Positions 1-5,084 of a stretch of DNA of 8,015 nucleotides are shown in pieces. The stretch is from positions 1 through 8,015 of the forward strand of contig JAQVUQ010000113.1 in assembly GCA_028699365.1 (NCBI GenBank). The letters run 5' to 3'. The translations under genes were made by a program, and so were the position numbers. This DNA comes from a bacterium (GTDB lineage Bacteria; UBP13; UBA5359). Position 1 is the first letter of the stretch. Each line of letters starts with the position of its first letter. The notes under the pieces were generated by a model. That model saw only the letters and a program-made list of their open reading frames with translations. It was not told where the DNA came from and ran no database searches.

Positions 1-2
1 TG

Positions 3-212
3 CTCAAAGTGTATATAGATTCTTTCGGCCTGCTTCTGCAGGAAACCTGCGGGAACATAAAGCCCGAACGCTTCTTTGCCGTCGGCGGGTTGTCGCAAAG
101 CCGTCGATGGCTCCAACTGCTGCAGGATAGATACGGCATAGACTTCATCAGGCCGGCCGCCGGGCACACTTCGCTTATCGGCATAGCCAGGGTAATAGAA
201 AAAAGGCGGTAA
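3..212 (+). CDS. C-terminal end of an FGGY-family carbohydrate kinase (partial)
   Basis: Only the last 69 codons of this gene are present; the frame is open to the left edge and ends with TAA at 210-212. The visible part has the layout of the FGGY kinase C-terminal domain: a VGGLSQS glycine turn (like the GGGAxS adenosine-binding loop) followed by a helix with RRWLQLLQDRYG, a short strand, and a final TSLIGIA segment at the place where the family usually has a Gly/Ala-rich helix. Members phosphorylate sugars or polyols with ATP in the cytoplasm. The stop lies 23 nt before the next start, so it is probably cotranscribed with the hydrolase and isomerase genes, and a kinase next to an isomerase is a common sugar-catabolic pairing. 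The final helix is less typical than usual (GIA in place of GAA). The substrate cannot be told. The GTG at 9-11 is internal and not a start. Family call is fairly likely, not certain, because the N-terminal ATPase motifs are outside the window. Confidence 0.6.
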   Translation, partial: LKVYIDSFGLLLQETCGNIKPERFFAVGGLSQSRRWLQLLQDRYGIDFIRPAAGHTSLIGIARVIEKRR

Positions 213-235
213 ACGCCTGATATGGGAGCGGTAAA

Positions 236-1015
236 ATGGAACATAGATTTGAGTATCAGACATCAGAGCAACTGAAGGAGCAGATCAAGAAGAAACCTTT
301 GGTGATACTGGGCATAGGCACCGTGGAAGAGCACGGCGCTCACCTGCCCCTGGGCACGGATTGGTTCATCACCCAGCACTTTATAGACGATCTCACCGTC
401 TATCTGGACAAGGAAACGGACATACCCTTTCTGACCTTGCCCGCTATCTGGACCGGTTACTCGGCCAGAGAGATGCAGCGCTGGCCGGGAACCATCACTC
501 TCACCACCCGCACGGTCATGGATATGACGAATCAAATCATCAGCTCCTTGTGCGAAATGGGATTTGACAAGATACTGGTCCTTAACGGGCACGGCCATCA
601 CAAAGAACTCCTGCGGGTAGTAGCCAGGGAGATAGCGGACCGCTACAATGTCTTCCCGGCAGTGGCCGATATTCTGGCCATGGGCGTCCGGGAATTTAAC
701 GAAGTGCGCCGGGGAGGTGCCGGAGGCAGCATCCACGGCGGCGAGGATGAAACCTCCATCCTGATGCATTACAACTATGATATAGATACTTCCAAGTATA
801 CGGATGTAGATCATATCGATTATCATACCGAATATATCGCCGGCGACAATTACATCGGCTCCTCCAAGCTCTTCTGGTCCACCTGGGGATACTTCAAGAG
901 CAAGACAGGGCTGCTGGGAGATCCCACCCCCTCCGAAGCCGCAACCGGCCGGGTGTTGATGGAAGCCTGCGTGAAGAACCTGGCCGGGTTTATAAAGGAA
1001 TACATGCAGAGATAA
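236..1015 (+). CDS. Creatininase-family metal-dependent hydrolase
   Basis: This 259-residue protein matches the creatininase (creatinine amidohydrolase) family in length and motifs. The N-terminal signature is GTVEEHGAHLPLGTD at residues 28-42: E31, H33 and D42 fall at the same spacing as metal ligands E34, H36 and D45 of Pseudomonas creatininase (numbers from memory). NGHGHH at 117-122 is the NGHGGN-like loop, with H119 as a likely ligand; creatininase has a Glu two residues on, where this protein has H121. SIHGGEDETS at 165-174 matches the family HAGExETS motif (H167, E170). The enzyme is probably cytoplasmic; no signal peptide is visible. The ATG has a GGGAG site at 224-228, 7 nt upstream. 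Family members open cyclic amides, but one branch (IolN type) hydrolyses a diketo-inositol ring in inositol catabolism. Flanking by a sugar kinase and a FucI-like isomerase favours a carbohydrate or cyclitol substrate over creatinine. The family is clear; the substrate is inference. Confidence 0.88.
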   Translation: MEHRFEYQTSEQLKEQIKKKPLVILGIGTVEEHGAHLPLGTDWFITQHFIDDLTVYLDKETDIPFLTLPAIWTGYSAREMQRWPGTITLTTRTVMDMTNQIISSLCEMGFDKILVLNGHGHHKELLRVVAREIADRYNVFPAVADILAMGVREFNEVRRGGAGGSIHGGEDETSILMHYNYDIDTSKYTDVDHIDYHTEYIAGDNYIGSSKLFWSTWGYFKSKTGLLGDPTPSEAATGRVLMEACVKNLAGFIKEYMQR

Positions 1016-1035
1016 GGGGAGGCAGGTGAAAGAAG

Positions 1036-2418
1036 ATGAAAAAGCCCTTGCTTGGGTTATGCCCGATAGGAAAATTCGTTTTCAGCCATATTGACGCCTT
1101 GCGTTACAAGCAGATTATAGAGCGTAAGCTGAAAGAATGGGATATAGATTATGTGGGGATAGATGATGTCCTGCCCGACGGCATCGTCCGGTCACAGGAC
1201 CACGTGGAACCGGTGGTGAAGCATCTCAAGGCTAAGAATGTGGACGCACTCTTCATTCCGCACTGCAACTTCGGGACGGAGGGAGCGGCCGGCGTCATCG
1301 CCCGTGATATGGGAGTGCCGGTACTCCTCTGGGGCCCCAGAGACGAAGCTCCGCTGGCCGACGGCACCAGGCTCAGGGACACCCTTTGCGGTCTCTTTGC
1401 CTCCAGCAAAGTGCTGCATAAGCTGGGGGTGAAGTTCACCTATATAGAGAACTGCAGCCCGGATGAAGACCTTTTCAAGGAAGGCGTACAGCGCTTCACG
1501 GCCGCCGTCAATGTTATTGCCAAGGCTAAGCGCATGCGTATCGGCGTTATCGGACAGAGGATAGATTTCTTCTGGACCACTATCGTCAACGAGAGCGAAC
1601 TGCTGGAACGGTTCGGGGTGGAGATGCTGCCGGTGGACATGGTGGAGTTCACCTCGGATGTCAGGGACTTGGCACGCCGGGAGAGGCAGAAGTATCTGGA
1701 GGAGATCGAGAGAGAGCGGCAGTGGCTGAAATTCGGTGCTCTGGACGGAAAAGATGAATTGATTCACCTTTATGCCGCCAGAGACAGGATGCTGAGCCTG
1801 GCACAGGAACGCGGGCTGGATGCCTTTGCTCTGCAATCCTTCAATTCCATCTGCACGGAATTGGGGTGCGCTATAGATTACACCATGGCTATGGTTAATG
1901 ATGCCGGTGTGCCGGTGGCTTGTGAGACCGACATCCACGGGGCTGTCAGCACGGTTTTGTTGCAGGCGGCGACAGGCCGTAAAGATCCTGTTATGCTGGC
2001 TGATCTGACTGTCAGGCATCCGGATAACGATAATGCCGTGCTGCTCTGGCATGCCGGGTTTGCCGCTGATCTCCGTGATACGTCAGGCAGGGCCGAATTA
2101 GGGGAGCATTGGATTCTCCCCGGATTTCTCCCCGGTTCCACTCACTGGAAGATGAAGGATGGTCCATTGACCGTCTTCCGCTTTGACGGAGATCGCGGCA
2201 GCTACAGTTGCCTGGCCGGAGAAGGCAAAACGGTTGAAGGGCCGACAACCGAGAACAACTACATGTGGATGGAAGTCAACGACTGGCCTGCCTGGGAGAG
2301 AGCCTTTATCGAGGGGCCGTATATTCATCATGTAGCCTGTGCATACGGGCACCAGGCCGATGTGCTGCAAGAGGCGTTCAGGTATATTGGCGGGGTTTCG
2401 TTGAGCGTTCTGCCTTGA
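1036..2418 (+). CDS. L-fucose/L-arabinose isomerase-fold protein, substrate unknown
   Basis: A 460-residue protein resembling the FucI/AraA-related family (COG2407 type), which interconverts aldoses and ketoses with a divalent metal. The N-terminal half has two Rossmann-like parts: a motif around residues 96-123 with LLWGPRDEAP followed by RLRDTLCGL, typical of this family, and RIGVIGQR near 168. Residues about 210-240 form a highly charged helix rich in Arg and Glu. The C-terminal half carries likely metal-site motifs: CTELG with E275, VACETDIHG with E297 and D299, and a late HHVACAYGH with H431/H432 and H439. These agree in order with the Glu-Asp/Glu-His triad of the family. The ATG is preceded by AGGTGA at 1024-1029, 6 nt away, and lies 20 nt after the hydrolase stop, so the genes are one operon with the kinase upstream. 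It may be a true isomerase or a relative with another reaction. It is shorter than classical FucI (about 590 aa) and near AraA in length (about 500 aa). Confidence 0.8.
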   Translation: MKKPLLGLCPIGKFVFSHIDALRYKQIIERKLKEWDIDYVGIDDVLPDGIVRSQDHVEPVVKHLKAKNVDALFIPHCNFGTEGAAGVIARDMGVPVLLWGPRDEAPLADGTRLRDTLCGLFASSKVLHKLGVKFTYIENCSPDEDLFKEGVQRFTAAVNVIAKAKRMRIGVIGQRIDFFWTTIVNESELLERFGVEMLPVDMVEFTSDVRDLARRERQKYLEEIERERQWLKFGALDGKDELIHLYAARDRMLSLAQERGLDAFALQSFNSICTELGCAIDYTMAMVNDAGVPVACETDIHGAVSTVLLQAATGRKDPVMLADLTVRHPDNDNAVLLWHAGFAADLRDTSGRAELGEHWILPGFLPGSTHWKMKDGPLTVFRFDGDRGSYSCLAGEGKTVEGPTTENNYMWMEVNDWPAWERAFIEGPYIHHVACAYGHQADVLQEAFRYIGGVSLSVLP

Positions 2419-2483
2419 TGGGCTATGCTCTTTGCGGGTAGTGTATATTTTGGGTTAAAGTTGTTTCAGCTTCGTTTGCTGCA

Positions 2484-2492
2484 TGTTATAAT
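2484..2492 (+). promoter_or_regulatory. Extended -10 promoter element (TGTTATAAT)
   Basis: A perfect TATAAT at 2487-2492 is preceded by TGT, giving an extended -10 box that can work without a good -35; the only -35-like hexamer, TTGTTT at 2461-2466, is 20 nt away, which is too far to be ideal. Transcription would start at about 2499-2500, at the ATG of the following small gene, implying a leaderless mRNA. It lies in the 81-nt gap after the isomerase operon, where no terminator hairpin is visible. Confidence 0.5.
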
Positions 2493-2499
2493 TGAAAAC

Positions 2500-2739
2500 A
2501 TGATGGAAATGATCGATTGGAAGAAATTCAACCGTTGGGAAAGTGAGTATCTACTGAAAAAATGGGGTAATGCCTTATTCTCCGATGCCCTGCAGGTGGC
2601 CGAGGAGCTTTATGCCTTTGCTCTTTCCCGGTCTCCCGAGATGGTGCAGCCCCCCTGGCCAGGAGATGAGGCTGCCAAGGAGTTGCCTCATTTACGTGCT
2701 CTTATCGAGATGGGGCGCAAGATGCGCGGATCTTCCTAA
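2500..2739 (+). CDS. Small hypothetical protein, 79 aa
   Basis: I do not recognise this protein. It is soluble-looking and likely all-helical, with a Trp/Lys-rich start (IDWKKFNRWE), an acidic helix (DALQVAEELYAFALS), a Pro-rich turn (VQPPWPGDEA) and a basic C-terminus (MGRKMRGSS). There is no signal peptide or membrane segment in this version. Two ATG codons stand in tandem at 2500 and 2503. I chose the first because a perfect TATAAT ends 8 nt before it. The frame is open further left to an ATG at 2425, but that start has no usable ribosome site and would place the promoter inside the gene. No Shine-Dalgarno is seen, so translation is probably leaderless. It lies 63 nt before the YhcG-like gene in the same frame, separated by a TAA, and may be cotranscribed with it. 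Coding status is likely but not proved. Confidence 0.5.
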   Translation: MMEMIDWKKFNRWESEYLLKKWGNALFSDALQVAEELYAFALSRSPEMVQPPWPGDEAAKELPHLRALIEMGRKMRGSS

Positions 2740-2802
2740 GGATATCGGTTAACAAACGAGCATTTCCAAGATTCACGCTCCTTTTTCAGATATTTCTCAT
2801 CT

Positions 2803-3846
2803 TTGCCTGCCCATACTTCCTTTTCTACCCAATTGCTTAACGAGATCCGAAAGATGATCGAGGATACCCGTGCCGCCGTCGTGGTAACGGTAAATGTCAG
2901 GTTAACAATGCTCTACTGGCAGATTGGAAAGAGAATCAACGACGAGATATTGCATGGCGATCGCGCTGAATATGGTAAAGAAATTATTGCCACATTATCA
3001 CAACAACTGCAAAACGATTATGGTCGGGGATTTGAAGAAAAAAACCTGCGACGCATGATCCAGTTTTTTGGCGCTTTCCCGGATATGCAGATTGTCGCCA
3101 CACTGTCGCGACAATTGAGCTGGTCCCACTTTCGTGAGTTACTGCCCCTCGATAAACCACTCCAGCGAGATTTTTATGCCGAGATGTGCCGTGTGGAGCG
3201 ATGGAGCGTGCGGATTCTTCGCCAAAAAATCGATTCCATGCTTTACGAGCGTACTGCTCTCTCTCGCAAGCCGGAGGCAGTTGCCAAGGCGGAGTTGGAG
3301 AAACTGCGTGACGAGGATTGTATGTCGCCCGACCTCATCTTCAAGGATCCTTACATCCTTGATTTTCTTGGACTAAAGGACAGCTATCTTGAAAAGGATT
3401 TGGAGGATGCCATTCTTCGGGAAATCGAGCGTTTTCTGCTTGAATTTGGTGCAGGTTTTACCTTTGTTGCACGGCAGAAGCGGATCCAGATTGACAGCGA
3501 GGATTACTATCTCGATCTACTATTCTATCACCGAAAACTGAAGCGCCTTATCGCCCTTGATCTGAAGCTGGGTCGGTTCAAGGCTGCCTACAAGGGTCAG
3601 ATGGAACTTTATCTCCGCTGGCTGGCCAAATATGAGAGCGAGCTTGACGAGGAGCCGCCCCTTGGTCTGATCCTTTGTGCCGAGGGCAATCATGAACAGA
3701 TAGAACTGCTTGAACTAGGCCAGTCCGGTATCCATGTCGCTGAGTATTTGACGGAACTACCACCTAAGGATGTCCTGAAAGGAAAACTGCATGATGCCAT
3801 AACTCGTTCCAGACTGGCTATCGAGAATTTTGCCGATAACTCGTAG
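2803..3846 (+). CDS. yhcG: YhcG/DUF1016-type PD-(D/E)xK nuclease-like protein
   Basis: This protein of about 347 residues aligns along its whole length with my memory of E. coli YhcG (about 375 aa). It has the N-terminal DUF1016 helical domain (LYWQIGKRIN, RAEYGKEIIATLS, LSWSHFRELLP, LYERTALSRKP, FKDPYILDFLGL) and a C-terminal nuclease fold (GFTFVARQKRI, then YYLDLLFYHR, LIALDLKLG, GQMELYLRWL). Candidate catalytic residues are D238, the D253-x-K255 pair and the Gln of GQMELY; the usual (E)xK is DxK here. The family is predicted to be a nuclease linked to DNA repair or mobile defence loci; its exact role is unsettled. The start is unclear: TTG at 2803 is the best-placed initiator for a family-length N-terminus, but no Shine-Dalgarno precedes it and the frame is open back to the TAA at 2737. 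No ATG occurs until residue 18. Isoleucine is coded ATA in only 3 of 23 cases, against 8 of 20 in the hydrolase gene, suggesting a different history. No restriction-modification genes are adjacent. Confidence 0.88.
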   Translation: MPAHTSFSTQLLNEIRKMIEDTRAAVVVTVNVRLTMLYWQIGKRINDEILHGDRAEYGKEIIATLSQQLQNDYGRGFEEKNLRRMIQFFGAFPDMQIVATLSRQLSWSHFRELLPLDKPLQRDFYAEMCRVERWSVRILRQKIDSMLYERTALSRKPEAVAKAELEKLRDEDCMSPDLIFKDPYILDFLGLKDSYLEKDLEDAILREIERFLLEFGAGFTFVARQKRIQIDSEDYYLDLLFYHRKLKRLIALDLKLGRFKAAYKGQMELYLRWLAKYESELDEEPPLGLILCAEGNHEQIELLELGQSGIHVAEYLTELPPKDVLKGKLHDAITRSRLAIENFADNS

Positions 3847-3857
3847 CAGGATATATT

Positions 3858-3895
3858 ATTTCTGTCAAACTGGAAATCACTGAGCAAACAGAAAT
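3858..3895. repeat. 8-bp inverted repeat with 22-nt loop
   Basis: ATTTCTGT at 3858-3865 is repeated exactly in inverse orientation as ACAGAAAT at 3888-3895. It starts 12 nt after the YhcG-like stop codon. The stem is AT-rich, the loop is long, and no T-run follows, so a terminator role is weak. It may be chance or a binding site. Confidence 0.35.
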
Positions 3896-3920
3896 CGGAC
3901 CAGGCATATCTTTATGTGTC

Positions 3921-3936
3921 TGTTAACATGTTATCA
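3921..3936. promoter_or_regulatory. Imperfect 16-bp palindrome, possible operator
   Basis: The half-sites TGTTAACA and TGTTATCA are inverse complements except for one T/T pair (3923 and 3934), with a perfect 10-bp core TAACATGTTA at 3924-3933. It lies about 90 nt upstream of the LacI promoter. Its sequence differs wholly from the GC-rich palindrome next to that promoter, so if functional it is likely bound by another protein. Confidence 0.3.
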
Positions 3937-4024
3937 CATTTCCCATATTACCTTTCCTACGTAAGTACAAACGATAGCATCTCCTGGCAAGGTCACAACA
4001 GATGCAGTATCTTTAGATTCCCGC

Positions 4025-4054
4025 TTGCGGGCACGTGCCCGCATGTTATATAAT
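4025..4054 (+). promoter_or_regulatory. Sigma70-like promoter of the LacI-epimerase operon
   Basis: The -35 candidate TTGCGG (4025-4030) and a perfect -10 TATAAT (4049-4054) are 18 nt apart. An alternative extended -10, TGT then TATATA at 4047-4052, overlaps it. With the perfect -10, transcription would start near 4061-4062, the A of the LacI ATG, so the mRNA would have no leader. No Shine-Dalgarno precedes that ATG, in agreement. Confidence 0.6.
4026..4043. promoter_or_regulatory. Perfect 18-bp palindrome, probable LacI-family operator
   Basis: TGCGGGCAC and GTGCCCGCA form an uninterrupted 9+9 inverted repeat with a central CG step, the even-symmetry form typical of LacI-family operators. 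It covers most of the -35 hexamer and the spacer, so bound protein would block RNA polymerase. It lies 19 nt before the LacI start, which suggests autoregulation of the repressor and the epimerase gene behind it. Confidence 0.65.
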
Positions 4055-4061
4055 GGCGCTT

Positions 4062-5084
4062 ATGAGAAAGACAACTTTGCAGGATATAGCAGATCGAGCC
4101 GGTGTCTCCAGGGCAACGGTGGACAGGGCGCTGCACGGGCGAGGCAGAGTCATGGAAGAGACCCGGCAAAATATACTCCGCATTGCCGGGGAACTCAACC
4201 ATAGTCCCAACTTGAGAGCCCGGGGATTGAAGCTGTCCCGGAGTTTTCTGATCGGCATGGCTGTTCCCAACATCTCAAAGTCCTTCTATGCGGATGTGGT
4301 CCAGGGAACCGAGGAGTGTCTGAAAGATTACGGCTACGGCTTGATCCTGTGCAACATCGTCACTCGGCAGAGTGCCGACCGCTATTTGTCCATGCTGAGG
4401 ACACAGGGTGTGGACGGGATCATATCCTGTGCCGAGATAGAATACGGATGGGACGGACACTTAAGAACGCTTGCCGGTGAGGGAACTCCCGTTGTCATGA
4501 TCAATGACCGGGTGGCAGGGGTGGATGGTCCGGTTGTTTATGTGGATCAGGTCAAAGGCGGCTATCTGGCTACAAAATGCCTGCTGGATGCCGGACATCG
4601 CCGGGTTCTGTTTATCGGCAGGTCAAGGGGCTATATAAATCTGGAACGGAAGAAGGGTTACCGGCAGGCACTGGAGGAGGCCGGGATCAAACCGGATGGG
4701 AGTCTGTGCATCAGCTTCGATAACTGGGATGAAGAGTTCGATGCCTTTATATCCGGGCTGACGAACCATCAACAGGCGCCGACAGCAGCCTTCATCCCTT
4801 CCGATCTGGCGGCCGTCAAATTCATAAACCGGCTGCAAAGCTGCGGCTATCGGGTGCCGGATGACTTTTCAGTTGTCGGATTTGATGATCTCTCCAGCCT
4901 GCAATGGTTTATTCCCGGATTGACGACTATCCGGCAACAAAAAAAAGAGATGGGTTTTTATGCGGCACAACTGCTGCTGGCTCGGCTTAAAGGAGAGAAA
5001 ACTGAAGATGTCCTGCTGGATGTCGAGCTGGTCGAGCGCAATACGGTTTGTAAAGATAAGAACGGAGGCACATCGTATGAATAA
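4062..5084 (+). CDS. LacI-family transcriptional repressor
   Basis: A 340-residue LacI/GalR-family regulator. Residues 6-25 are the helix-turn-helix (LQDIADRAGVSRATVDRALHG); D21 stands where most members have Ser. The hinge region SPNLRARGLKLSR lacks the usual Tyr of the YxPN motif. The periplasmic-binding-like sugar domain follows, with FLIGMAVPNISKSFYADVVQG from about residue 60, the GVDGII segment, RVLFIGRSRGYINLERKKGY and, near the end, VVGFDDLSSLQWFIPGLTTI. Such proteins bind DNA as dimers and release it on binding a sugar or sugar phosphate; this effector is unknown. The ATG at 4062 gives the normal family N-terminus (MRKTTLQDIA); GTG 4035 and ATG 4053 would add non-family residues and lie within the promoter. 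The end overlaps the epimerase start by 8 bp, so the two are translationally linked. The palindrome at 4026-4043 is the likely own operator. Confidence 0.93.
   Translation: MRKTTLQDIADRAGVSRATVDRALHGRGRVMEETRQNILRIAGELNHSPNLRARGLKLSRSFLIGMAVPNISKSFYADVVQGTEECLKDYGYGLILCNIVTRQSADRYLSMLRTQGVDGIISCAEIEYGWDGHLRTLAGEGTPVVMINDRVAGVDGPVVYVDQVKGGYLATKCLLDAGHRRVLFIGRSRGYINLERKKGYRQALEEAGIKPDGSLCISFDNWDEEFDAFISGLTNHQQAPTAAFIPSDLAAVKFINRLQSCGYRVPDDFSVVGFDDLSSLQWFIPGLTTIRQQKKEMGFYAAQLLLARLKGEKTEDVLLDVELVERNTVCKDKNGGTSYE

Larger units (their letters stand above)
3847..4024 (+). other. Intergenic region with two inverted repeats
   Basis: This AT-rich gap after the YhcG-like gene has no convincing gene. 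It holds a perfect 8-bp inverted repeat (3858-3865 and 3888-3895) and a 16-bp imperfect palindrome at 3921-3936, each listed separately. No rho-independent terminator with a T-run is visible for the YhcG-like gene. The right end runs into the LacI promoter. Confidence 0.5.

Noticed and set aside
263-826. Antisense open frame (187 codons) opposite the hydrolase gene
   Set aside because: Shadow of the creatininase-family gene with no motifs of its own.
1192-2052. Long antisense open frame (286 codons) opposite the isomerase gene
   Set aside because: Its translation has no recognisable domain and it mirrors a well-supported gene with family motifs; long antisense frames are expected opposite coding DNA of this composition.
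2425-2499. Earlier ATG giving a 104-aa version of the small protein with a hydrophobic N-terminus
   Set aside because: No ribosome site at a workable distance, and a perfect extended -10 box would then be inside the gene, placed exactly before the later ATG.
3858-3895. Inverted repeat as a rho-independent terminator of the YhcG-like gene
   Set aside because: AT-rich 8-bp stem, 22-nt loop and no T-run after it.
4960-5076. Upstream extension of the epimerase reading frame
   Set aside because: It lies within the LacI gene in another frame, gives residues unlike the AGE family, and the ATG at 5077 has a strong GGAGG at the right distance.
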